A stretch of 13,840 nt of DNA from Chloroflexi bacterium UBA6077. Its GTDB lineage: Bacteria > Chloroflexota > UBA6077. The notes below the pieces were generated by a model, which saw only the letters and a program-made list of their open reading frames with translations, was not told the origin of the DNA and searched no databases. Every line of letters begins with the position of its first letter. Position 1 is the stretch's first letter. Below are positions 7,665 to 13,817 of this stretch, piece by piece. The stretch is from the NCBI GenBank assembly GCA_002436065.1, contig DIXP01000030.1, forward strand, positions 1-13,840. The letters run 5' to 3'. Both the position numbers and the translations under genes were made by a program.

Positions 7665-7691
7665 TTGACGGGATGGCAGGGCTTGTATAAT
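7665..7691 (+). promoter_or_regulatory. strong sigma-70-type promoter of the small RHH-like gene
   Basis: TTGACG (7665-7670) matches the -35 at 5 of 6 positions and TATAAT (7686-7691) is a perfect -10. The 15-base spacer is slightly short. It is the best promoter in the window. The predicted start near 7698 gives a leader of about 60 bases holding a stem-loop. Confidence 0.65.
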
Positions 7692-7701
7692 CTGGCTAAG
7701 A

Positions 7702-7732
7702 GAGTTGACCCCGGCAAGGGGACAGGCAACTC
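7702..7732 (+). promoter_or_regulatory. 5'-leader stem-loop before the small RHH-like gene
   Basis: GAGTTG (7702-7707) pairs with CAACTC (7727-7732), and inside it CCCC (7709-7712) pairs with GGGG (7718-7721). The structure begins right after the predicted transcription start and ends ten bases before the Shine-Dalgarno region. It may stabilise the transcript or act in regulation. Confidence 0.4.
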
Positions 7733-7757
7733 CAGCCACAAGAAGGGGGTACAAGGG

Positions 7758-7940
7758 ATGTCTGAGACCCAGCAGCCGGAGAGCAGTTCCCTGGAGACCG
7801 TCCAGCTCAAGCTGGATCGCGAGTTCTGCAACAAGCTCACCCACCAGGCGCAGAAGGCGGGCGTGCCCTTCAATGAGTACGTTTGCACCATCATCACCGA
7901 CTGGATGGAGTCCAGCGAGAAGCAGCAGCAGGGCAAGTAG
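7758..7940 (+). CDS. 60-residue ribbon-helix-helix-like protein
   Basis: This small protein begins with a polar tail (1-13). A strand-like segment TVQLKLD (14-20) follows, then a helix (about 21-34), a turn at GVPF and a second helix (about 38-51). That order is the layout of Arc/CopG-type ribbon-helix-helix DNA-binding proteins and antitoxins, in which two strands pair in a dimer and sit in the major groove. The match is by shape, not by a diagnostic motif, so the fold is inferred. The ATG is well supported: AAGGGGG at 7743-7749 lies eight bases upstream, behind a strong promoter and leader stem-loop. No toxin gene is adjacent; the next gene, 60 bases on, is a cell-wall amidase. It could regulate that gene, itself or the divergent transporter. 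Confidence 0.65.
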   Translation: MSETQQPESSSLETVQLKLDREFCNKLTHQAQKAGVPFNEYVCTIITDWMESSEKQQQGK

Positions 7941-8000
7941 GCCAGAGCCGATGGGCGGCCCAGGAGTTGGGTGTCATAGCCTCTGACTTTGGGGAGCAGG

Positions 8001-8657
8001 ATGGTTCGCAACCTCTTGGTGCCTGCGCTCCTTCTCGCACTCTTGGTCCTTCTCGTCTCCCTGGGCGGCCGGGTGGAGCACGACACCTGGTCGCCCGCTG
8101 TTGTCCCTCCCATCGTTGAGCTGGACCCAGGCCATGGTGGTGGGGACGGAGGGGCGCTAAACGTGGCCACCGGTGGGGTCCTCCACGAGAAGGATGTGAA
8201 CCTCGCCGTGGCCCTGGCCACTCAGGCAAAGCTGCAAGCCCAAGGCTTCACGGTATACCTGACTCGTGATGTAGACCGAGCTGTGGACCGCGACCAGCGT
8301 ATCCGTAAGGCGAGCGGCGACGGTGCCCAGGTGGTGCTGAGTATCCACCACAACGCTCACGGGGACCCGACGCTGAACTATACGGCTACCTACTACACGC
8401 AGAGAAGCGATCGATGGATCGCGAGGCTGGCCCAGGACAAGCTGGTCGAGCAGTTGGGCTTCCGCAGTCGTGGCATCCAGCACGATACATTCGACATGAC
8501 CGCCAAGCCGGAGATGCCCTCGGCCCTCACCGAGGCTTGGTTCGTGACCAACGATGCCCTGGCGAGGCGCTACTTGGCCGATCCCGATCTTCTCATTCGC
8601 AAGGAGTCCAAGGCCTTGGCTGATGCGATAGCCGCCTACTTCGGGGATGCCCGGTAA
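8001..8657 (+). CDS. N-acetylmuramoyl-L-alanine amidase (Amidase_3), membrane-exported
   Basis: This 218-residue protein has an N-terminal hydrophobic segment (about 5-21) that serves as a signal peptide or anchor. A complete Amidase_3 zinc amidase domain follows. LDPGHGG (41-47) supplies H45, E63 in LHEKDVN is the second zinc ligand, SIHHNAH (114-120) supplies H116, and E178 in LTEAWFVTN is the expected catalytic glutamate. The family cuts the bond between N-acetylmuramic acid and L-alanine in peptidoglycan, acting in cell separation, remodelling or spore processes. No wall-binding repeats are fused to it. The ATG at 8001 was chosen, with GGGGAG at 7991-7996 upstream; a TTG at 7989 would add only four residues. 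The 60 bases after the RHH-like gene show no terminator, so both may share one transcript. Function is secure; biological role is not. Confidence 0.88.
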   Translation: MVRNLLVPALLLALLVLLVSLGGRVEHDTWSPAVVPPIVELDPGHGGGDGGALNVATGGVLHEKDVNLAVALATQAKLQAQGFTVYLTRDVDRAVDRDQRIRKASGDGAQVVLSIHHNAHGDPTLNYTATYYTQRSDRWIARLAQDKLVEQLGFRSRGIQHDTFDMTAKPEMPSALTEAWFVTNDALARRYLADPDLLIRKESKALADAIAAYFGDAR

Positions 8658-8785
8658 ACCTCATGCTGGTTTCGCGGTGCGCGGGGGCATCCTGTCCGAG
8701 CGGCCTGGGGCTAATGGACCTGCGCAGCAGGGAGCGGCTGCCGGTGGTGTGATGGCTACGCGAAATTCGACCAAGCAGGCCGATC

Positions 8786-9469
8786 TCAGCGGGCGAGTAG
8801 ATCTCGCAGCGCATCGCTAGAGCGCCACGCCAGGGTCGGGCCGTGCCCGAAACAGACCACCTCAACATCCAGGGCCGCGAGCCGCGCGACCGAATGCCTG
8901 GCCTTGTCCATATCCACCGTGGTGGCACGCGGGGGCAATCTAAGCCGTCCGTATCGATTCGATATCGCGTCCCCCACCAGCAGCAGCCTGGGCCCGGGCA
9001 GGTAAAGGGAGATGCTGCCCGGGGTGTGCCCCGGCGTGTGGAGCACTCGAACGTCCAAACCGAAGTCCAGGTGAGAGCCATCTCGCAGCGAGACATCTAC
9101 CGGCACTGACTTCCGCCGATGTCGGGAACTGATCAGCCTCTGGATCCCCCTCACGAACCCGCTGCCCTGCACGCCTAACGGCGGCAGCCTGCCGTCGATG
9201 TAGGGCGCCTCGGCCTCGTGCGCGGCGACCAGAAGTGGTTGCGCCCAACGCAGCTTGGCCAACGACCACGTGTGATCAACGTGGCAGTGGGTCACCACCA
9301 CCAACTTGAGGGCCTCCCGAGGGCGACCGATGCGAGTCAAGTAACGCTCGATGGCGCCCACGCTGCCTGCCATTCCCGTGTCCACGAGCGCCAGCTTGTC
9401 GCTGCCCAACAGAAAAACGTTGCAGCCTCGCACTCCCTCTACCTGGTGCACTCCTGGTGCAATCTCCAC
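8786..9469 (-). CDS. MBL-fold metallo-hydrolase
   Basis: This 227-residue protein is a metallo-beta-lactamase fold enzyme of the glyoxalase II-like branch. All metal ligands are present: THCHVDH (60-66) gives H61, H63, D65 and H66; HTPGH (144-148) gives H148; D167 in LVGDAI bridges the metals; H209 lies in FGHGP. It is soluble and probably hydrolyses an ester, thioester or phosphoester, but the substrate cannot be read from the sequence. The start is a GTG at 9469 behind a strong GGAGGAG, where family homology begins. A longer in-frame ATG at 9691 would overlap the glycosyltransferase gene and add 74 low-complexity residues. It lies 119 bases downstream of the glycosyltransferase on the same strand and may be the last gene of that transcript. 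It converges on the amidase gene. Confidence 0.85.
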   Translation of the reverse strand: MEIAPGVHQVEGVRGCNVFLLGSDKLALVDTGMAGSVGAIERYLTRIGRPREALKLVVVTHCHVDHTWSLAKLRWAQPLLVAAHEAEAPYIDGRLPPLGVQGSGFVRGIQRLISSRHRRKSVPVDVSLRDGSHLDFGLDVRVLHTPGHTPGSISLYLPGPRLLLVGDAISNRYGRLRLPPRATTVDMDKARHSVARLAALDVEVVCFGHGPTLAWRSSDALRDLLAR

Positions 9470-9539
9470 CTGGCTCCTCCTTCCTGAAGCGAGCGGTGCT
9501 TGTCTCGCCTGCGGTGATGACGATCGGTTCCCTGTAGCG

Positions 9540-9556
9540 GCCCACTCGCTGTGGGC
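9540..9556 (-). terminator. weak hairpin between glycosyltransferase and MBL gene
   Basis: GCCCAC (9540-9545) and GTGGGC (9551-9556) form a 6-bp stem with a 5-base loop in the 119-base gap. With no T-run it is more likely a processing or attenuating structure than a full stop. Confidence 0.25.
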
Positions 9557-9588
9557 ACCGGCGATAGGATGCAGCGCTATCTCTAGCC

Positions 9589-10902
9589 TCAACCTCCTCG
9601 CCAGGCGACCGCGGTCGTCGCCAGCTGCCGCGCGTGGGAGGACAGTTGGCGCACACGCTCCCTCGCCTGGGCCAGTTCCGGCCGCTCCCACGGTTGGGCC
9701 GAATCCTCCGGCGGAAGGACTCGAGTCTCACTGGCCGACAGGACCTCGTAGGTGATCCCGCGCCACGTCATCTTCCTGGTAAGAGCCGAGGCCAGGTAGG
9801 CGACCAGCACCACCGGCTCGATAAGGAGAAGAAGCGGAGCGACCAGTGCCATCTTCGGATCCCGGAACACCACCGCGGGCACCGCCGCACCGTAGGCCAC
9901 CTGAAGGGGAATCTGAATCAGCATGATTGCAGCCAGCAGGAGAGCCTCGCGGAAGAAAAGGCCCGCGATCAGCAGTGAACCTCCACCTAAACCTGCCAGC
10001 ACCGGCAGGGCGAGAACAGCCCCTACGGTTATCCATGTCCGGATGTCGGCGGCGCGGACGATCACCAGGTGCCGGAAGACGAACTCCCAGAAGCCCGCGA
10101 AGTCGCTGTCCTCGGCGATCACGGTGAAACACTCGGGCACCAGCGTCGTCCGCAGTCCAAGGCGGTCGATCTGTCGAGCTATGACGATATCGTCGGCCAG
10201 GGCGTGCTGCCAGGCATCGACGACGCCGGCTCGTTCGAAGACCTCCCTCCGCACAGCCATAGCTCCACCCCAGAGCCCACCGTTGCCCTCGTGGGCCATG
10301 TTGAGGGCCGTCAGGTTCGCCGCGTAGGCGCGGGCCCACGACCATAGCCCCCCGCGCTCGGGCCGGTACCAGTAGTGGCCCGTGCTGCCCCCCACTCGTG
10401 GATCGGCCAGTGGTGTGATCAGGCTGCGCAGCCAGCCCCTGTGGGGGCGGGTATCGGAGTCGACGAAGGCCAGCACATCGACCGGACCCGCCGCCGCCAC
10501 GCCGGCGAGGAGATTGTGCACCTTCTGGCCACGATCGTGGGCCTGGCCGGCCACCAGGAGCCTTGCATGGGGGTACTCCGGGACAATGCGCGCCAGGATC
10601 GGGTAAGCAGGGTCCTCCGTGCTGCCGGTCACAAAGATCACTTGGTAGCCGGGGTAATCCTGGGCAAGCGCCGCCCGGACGTTGATCTCTAAACCCTGGT
10701 CGATACCCCGGCAGGGCGCGATGAGCGCCACGGTAGGCAGATAGCCCGGCCATTGGGGCCGCGGCCGACGCAGGAAATGCCAGGAGCGTAGCGCCATGAT
10801 GAGGGGCCGCAGCCACAGGGCACCCAATGCCAGCGCAATAGCGCCGACGGCAAGAGAAAACGGTACAAGATGAGCCACTGTGTGTTCCTCGATGATTACC
10901 AT
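9589..10902 (-). CDS. membrane glycosyltransferase family 2, GT21/HpnI-like
   Basis: This 437-residue protein has an N-terminal membrane helix (about 13-36), a cytoplasmic GT-A domain and C-terminal helices (about 291-385). The nucleotide-sugar site has FVDSDTRP (147-153) with metal-binding D148 and D150. GGAMAVRREVF (212-222) precedes LADDIV (235-240), and FRHLVIVRA (276-284) sits where ceramide-type enzymes carry (Q/R)xxRW. That order resembles glucosylceramide synthase (GT21) and the hopanoid enzyme HpnI, so a lipid acceptor at the membrane is plausible, but the tryptophan is missing and the sugar is unknown. The ATG at 10902 was chosen because GGAG lies eight bases upstream; an in-frame codon at 10980 would add 26 residues across a stable hairpin. 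The gene lies 116 bases after the winged-helix regulator. Two dyads at its start suggest regulation. Confidence 0.8.
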   Translation of the reverse strand: MVIIEEHTVAHLVPFSLAVGAIALALGALWLRPLIMALRSWHFLRRPRPQWPGYLPTVALIAPCRGIDQGLEINVRAALAQDYPGYQVIFVTGSTEDPAYPILARIVPEYPHARLLVAGQAHDRGQKVHNLLAGVAAAGPVDVLAFVDSDTRPHRGWLRSLITPLADPRVGGSTGHYWYRPERGGLWSWARAYAANLTALNMAHEGNGGLWGGAMAVRREVFERAGVVDAWQHALADDIVIARQIDRLGLRTTLVPECFTVIAEDSDFAGFWEFVFRHLVIVRAADIRTWITVGAVLALPVLAGLGGGSLLIAGLFFREALLLAAIMLIQIPLQVAYGAAVPAVVFRDPKMALVAPLLLLIEPVVLVAYLASALTRKMTWRGITYEVLSASETRVLPPEDSAQPWERPELAQARERVRQLSSHARQLATTAVAWRGG

Positions 10903-10911
10903 CTGGTAATC
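10894..10911 (-). promoter_or_regulatory. perfect dyad over the glycosyltransferase start codon
   Basis: The minus strand reads GATTACCAGATGGTAATC, an 8-bp perfect inverted repeat with a 2-base centre. It spans the ATG at 10902 and lies just downstream of the Shine-Dalgarno. It could be a protein-binding operator or an RNA hairpin that hides the start codon. Confidence 0.55.
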
Positions 10912-10917
10912 TCCAGC

Positions 10918-10941
10918 GCCTCGGGCATCTTCGCCCGAGGC
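10918..10941 (-). promoter_or_regulatory. GC-rich hairpin upstream of the glycosyltransferase Shine-Dalgarno
   Basis: GCCTCGGGC and GCCCGAGGC form a perfect 9-bp stem with a 6-base loop. It ends a few bases before the GGAG Shine-Dalgarno of the glycosyltransferase. No T-run follows on the minus strand, so a 5'-leader control structure is more likely than termination of the regulator transcript. Confidence 0.5.
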
Positions 10942-11018
10942 TCCACGGGCCGGACAGACATCTCTCAACCTCGGCGCCAAAGCCGCACGTTACCGGCAGA
11001 CTGACAGGGCAAGGAGAT

Positions 11019-11729
11019 CTAGCGCTCTTTCTTCCGGAGTGCCGCGACCATCTCGCCCACGAAGTCTCGCAGCGACTGAGCGGCCTCGGCACTCAACTCC
11101 TGGACCGCTGCCTCGTAGCGGCGAACGTGCTCAGGCAAGTTGGCCAGGATCCGCTCGTTGACCTGATGCGTTGCGGACAGACCGAAGGCGAGGCCAGCGA
11201 GCATGCTCATCCCCAGCTTGCCGGCAGTGTTGTCCAGTAGCATCCCCAAGGGGCTGCATGGGCCGAGCCTTTGCTTGGTCTGGTGGAGCGTGATGAGAAG
11301 TGCCGTGATCACCTCACCGGCGTATGCCAAGGGTGAGCTGGTCGTCGGTATGAGCACCAGCAGATCGCGCAACAGGTCGTCGTAGTCGGCGGCCTCACCC
11401 GAGCGCAAGGCCGTAAGGACCCTCGCTTTCACCTCTTCCCACTCCTCGTCGCGGGCCATGTCCGCAGTCAGGCGGGCAAAGAGCTCGTGGGTGACAGGCG
11501 TAGGTGCGAAAAGGATATTGGCGCGCCCTGGCCCGAGGGGACGATCGGGGACGATATACTCGGAGCGGACCATGCCCTTACTCTCCAGCAGCTTCATCAT
11601 ATCGTAGGCGGTGGCCGAGCTGACTCCCAGGATCTTGGCCATCCGCGAGTAGTGGACCGGTTCGCGCGCTTCCGCGTACAGGTCGAGCAGCTTGCTCAGA
11701 AATGCCTTCTGGCGCATTGTTAAGCCCAT
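11019..11729 (-). CDS. winged-helix transcriptional regulator
   Basis: This 236-residue protein has an N-terminal winged helix-turn-helix (about 5-77). The helix-turn-helix is MAKILGVSSATAYDMMKLLE (30-49), and a basic wing ends at GPGRANILF. The layout resembles the DtxR/MarR/TrmB group. The remaining two thirds is mainly alpha-helical with a possible ligand or dimer domain; I do not recognise it, and no metal-binding cluster is obvious. There is no membrane segment. The ATG at 11729 follows a G-run seven bases upstream; a TTG at 11735 is an alternative. A promoter lies upstream on the minus strand. As the first gene of the minus-strand block, it probably controls itself and perhaps the downstream glycosyltransferase and MBL hydrolase. 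The effector is unknown. Confidence 0.72.
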   Translation of the reverse strand: MGLTMRQKAFLSKLLDLYAEAREPVHYSRMAKILGVSSATAYDMMKLLESKGMVRSEYIVPDRPLGPGRANILFAPTPVTHELFARLTADMARDEEWEEVKARVLTALRSGEAADYDDLLRDLLVLIPTTSSPLAYAGEVITALLITLHQTKQRLGPCSPLGMLLDNTAGKLGMSMLAGLAFGLSATHQVNERILANLPEHVRRYEAAVQELSAEAAQSLRDFVGEMVAALRKKER

Positions 11730-11791
11730 AGCCAACCCCCGGGGCTAGGAAGAAAGACAAAAATTACCAAGAAAACCAAAATATCTGTGGA

Positions 11792-11820
11792 AGATTAGCA
11801 CGGGCGGACCGATTCGTCAA
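11792..11820 (-). promoter_or_regulatory. candidate promoter of the winged-helix regulator
   Basis: On the minus strand TTGACG (11815-11820) is followed after exactly 17 bases by TAATCT (11792-11797). The -35 is good (5 of 6) but the -10 is weak (3 of 6). The surrounding AT-rich stretch (11755-11797) is unusual for this window and supports a promoter. The predicted leader is about 55 bases. Confidence 0.45.
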
Positions 11821-11849
11821 GACTATGTTTCCTTTGTGTTGCTGCTCAT

Positions 11850-11887
11850 GGAAAATGTCCGCCCTAACTGCTCGGGGAAAATGTCCG
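11850..11887 (+). repeat. 12-bp direct repeat before the transposase gene
   Basis: GGAAAATGTCCG occurs at 11850-11861 and 11876-11887, a 26-base period. The second copy is 13 bases before the transposase start. Its core AATGTCCGGC (11880-11889) recurs at 13220-13229, after the gene, in the same orientation. Spaced copies near a transposase gene are often its binding sites at an element end. Confidence 0.6.
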
Positions 11888-11900
11888 GCATACTTGAGGT

Positions 11901-13175
11901 ATGAGGACAGTTACCTTGAACCCGAAACAGCAGCGAGCAGTTGAGATCCTGACCAGATTGGAGGCACAGGCTTTGGATATTGGCACCGCAGCCGAACTGC
12001 TGGGAGTGAGCCCACGGCAGGTCCGCCGGCTGCGACTTCGCTTCCGGGATGAGGGCTTCGGAGCCGTGGTCCACGGCAACCGCGGCCGCAGTCCGGTCAA
12101 CCGCACCGATCCCGCCCTCCTTGATCGGATCCTTGCCCTGACGGGTCCCGGCGGCAAATACCACGACCTGAACGTGTCTCACCTCCAGGAGCTCTTAGCC
12201 GGGCCGGAGGAGAGCATCGTCATCGGCCGCTCCACCCTAGACCGTCTCCTGCGGCAGGCGGGACTGCGCAAGGAGGCGGTGGCGTCCGCTCCGGTGCATC
12301 GGAGGAGGCGGGCACGCCGTCCTGCCGAAGGGATGCTGTTGCAGATAGACGGCAGCCCTTTCGACTGGTTGGAGGGCCGCGGGCCGAGGGCTAGCCTGAT
12401 CGGAGCCATCGACGACGCCACGGGAAAGGTCGTCTTTCTGCTCTTCCGTCCCACGGAGGATCAGGTGGGCTACCTCCTGCTGTTGCGCACCGTCGCGCTA
12501 GACTACGGCCTGCCGATGAGCATCTACCACGACCGCCACACCATCCTGCGCTCACCGAAGCAGCCAACCCTGGAGGAGGAGTTGGCTGGGCAGACGCCCA
12601 TGAGCCAGATCCAGCGGGTCATGGCGGAGCTAGGCATCGAGTCGATCCCAGCCTACTCCCCGCAGGCCAAGGGACGCATCGAGCGGCTCTGGGGCACCCT
12701 GCAGGACCGTCTGACCAAGGAGTTGCGTCTGGCTGGCATCACCGCTCTGGAGGCAGCCAACGCCTTCCTTCCGGGTTTCATCGAACGATACAACGCCCGG
12801 TTCGCCAAGGCGCCGCAAGATCCCAACAGCGCCTGGGTGATGCTTCCCGCGGATCTGGATCTCAACTACTACTTCGCCGTTCGGGAGAGCCGCAAGGTCA
12901 GGGCCGACCACTGCATCAGCTTCTCGGGCCGAATCCTGCAGCTGCTGCCCGATCCAAAGGGGCCCGGCCTGGTGGAGAAGAGCGTCACCGTCCATGTCGT
13001 GCCAGAGGGGGACATCTACCTGTATCATGCCAAGCGTCCCATCCCCTACCGCCAGGTGCCCTCATCGGAGCCTGTACCCCTTAAGTCGCCGGTCCGCCAA
13101 GCGCTTCGACCGCCAAAGCCGGTCGATCCGAAGGCGGCGGCCAGGCGACGAGGCTGGCTCTTTGCCCAGGGCTGA
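11901..13175 (+). CDS. DDE transposase, ISNCY/IS1202-like
   Basis: This 424-residue protein begins with a helix-turn-helix (TAAELLGVSPRQVRRLRLRF, 29-48) and a second DNA-binding region with HGNRGRSP (58-65). An RNase H-type integrase core follows. The proposed triad is D150 in LQIDGSPF, D211 in YHDRHT and E261 in AKGRIERLWG, with 49 residues between the second aspartate and the glutamate. The phrases around the last two acids resemble the ISNCY (IS1202-like) transposases, which also begin with a helix-turn-helix and have a longer D-E gap than IS481. The C-terminus (about 300-424) is beta-rich and basic. The ATG at 11901 has only a poorly spaced GAGG. The frame is intact, so it may be active. 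No terminal inverted repeats could be paired around it, so the element boundaries are unknown. Confidence 0.85.
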   Translation: MRTVTLNPKQQRAVEILTRLEAQALDIGTAAELLGVSPRQVRRLRLRFRDEGFGAVVHGNRGRSPVNRTDPALLDRILALTGPGGKYHDLNVSHLQELLAGPEESIVIGRSTLDRLLRQAGLRKEAVASAPVHRRRRARRPAEGMLLQIDGSPFDWLEGRGPRASLIGAIDDATGKVVFLLFRPTEDQVGYLLLLRTVALDYGLPMSIYHDRHTILRSPKQPTLEEELAGQTPMSQIQRVMAELGIESIPAYSPQAKGRIERLWGTLQDRLTKELRLAGITALEAANAFLPGFIERYNARFAKAPQDPNSAWVMLPADLDLNYYFAVRESRKVRADHCISFSGRILQLLPDPKGPGLVEKSVTVHVVPEGDIYLYHAKRPIPYRQVPSSEPVPLKSPVRQALRPPKPVDPKAAARRRGWLFAQG

Positions 13176-13219
13176 CAGCTTTGCCTTGGATCGAGGCGAG
13201 CTCATGCTGTACCCTAAGC

Positions 13220-13324
13220 AATGTCCGGCGAAACGGAAGCGGGCAACACGGAAGCGTGACCCGCCGAGGGATACCCGGATGGGGTTGCGACGGTTATCCG
13301 TCCGGGGAGGCGTTATGCCTCCCC
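13220..13324. repeat. repeat- and hairpin-rich spacer after the transposase gene
   Basis: Within 105 bases lie the AATGTCCGGC copy (13220-13229), ACGGAAGCG twice with a 15-base period (13233-13241 and 13248-13256), a hairpin GACGG/CCGTC (13289-13302) and a hairpin GGGGAGGC/GCCTCCCC (13304-13324). The two hairpins are one base apart and both loops contain TTAT. It may be the right end of the element, a terminator or a structured transcript. Confidence 0.5.
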
Positions 13325-13378
13325 ACCCACCGCCCATGGCCTCCAGGACAACCAGAGCTTCCCCCTATGCCTAGTAAA

Positions 13379-13394
13379 CTTCGGGGGTTCGGGG
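13379..13394 (+). repeat. TTCGGGGG tandem pair
   Basis: TTCGGGGG occurs twice in a row, about 35 bases before the zinc-cluster gene. The stretch between the hairpins and that gene (13325-13427) otherwise shows no open frame or promoter I can support. Confidence 0.5.
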
Positions 13395-13427
13395 GCAGAG
13401 CCCTCGACTCCAGCAGGAAGGAGAGCT

Positions 13428-13817
13428 ATGCCTGACGAGCGAAGCTGGGACAGCGCCGCCTCGCCCAACGACCCCCACCCGTTACGTAACGATGGCGTAA
13501 CGATAGCCTGGGCGATCTGCACGGTCTGTGGCAGTGCCTTCCACCCCAAGGGCCGGCGCCGCTACTGCTCGGACGCCTGCCGTCAGGCCGCTTGGCGACA
13601 TCGCCACTCCACTCCCAATGAGCAGCTGCCACCCCCGAGCAGTGTGTCCCGCTCGCAGACAGTCTACGAATGCCCGTCCTGCGGGTCCCGCTACCTGGGG
13701 GAGCAACAGTGTCCAGACTGCCACCTCTTCTGCCGACGAGTGAGCCAGGGTGGTCGCTGTCCCCATTGCGACGAGTTGGTCGCCCTCGCAGACCTCGTCA
13801 GTGACCACAGGAGGTGA
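13428..13817 (+). CDS. small protein with three cysteine-rich zinc-binding clusters
   Basis: This 129-residue protein has three zinc-binding candidates. The first is C31, C34, C47 and C51 in a CxxC...YCSDAC finger followed by a basic stretch (WRHRH). After a Pro/Ser linker (61-75) comes a zinc ribbon, C82, C85, C95 and C98. A third cluster is C102, C111 and C114, with H99 nearby. There is no signal peptide or membrane segment. The pattern suits DNA or RNA binding. I do not recognise a named family. AAGGAG at 13418-13423 supports the ATG. It follows the transposase gene by 252 bases on the same strand, and its stop codon overlaps a possible next start. It is probably an accessory protein of the same mobile element, which is inference from position. 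Confidence 0.7.
   Translation: MPDERSWDSAASPNDPHPLRNDGVTIAWAICTVCGSAFHPKGRRRYCSDACRQAAWRHRHSTPNEQLPPPSSVSRSQTVYECPSCGSRYLGEQQCPDCHLFCRRVSQGGRCPHCDELVALADLVSDHRR
13480..13504. repeat. 12-bp palindrome overlapping a 9-bp direct repeat
   Basis: CGTTACGTAACG (13480-13491) is a perfect palindrome. CGTAACGAT occurs at 13485-13493 and again at 13496-13504. Both lie inside the coding frame of the zinc-cluster gene, near its start, where they encode an ordinary stretch. Confidence 0.7.

Noticed and set aside
7758..8657. Toxin-antitoxin pair of the RHH-like protein and the amidase
   Set aside because: The amidase has a signal segment and complete Amidase_3 motifs and is not a known toxin partner; nothing but adjacency supports it.
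8658..8785. Terminator in the convergent gap between amidase and MBL gene
   Set aside because: I found only short, interrupted stems such as CTGCGCAG and no T-run, so no site is claimed.
9470..9691. Longer N-terminus for the MBL hydrolase
   Set aside because: It overlaps the glycosyltransferase gene and is low in complexity, while the GTG at 9469 has GGAGGAG just upstream.
9728..11092. 454-codon open frame on the minus strand
   Set aside because: It overlaps the glycosyltransferase in another frame, is rich in Arg, Gly, Pro and Cys, and shows no family motif.
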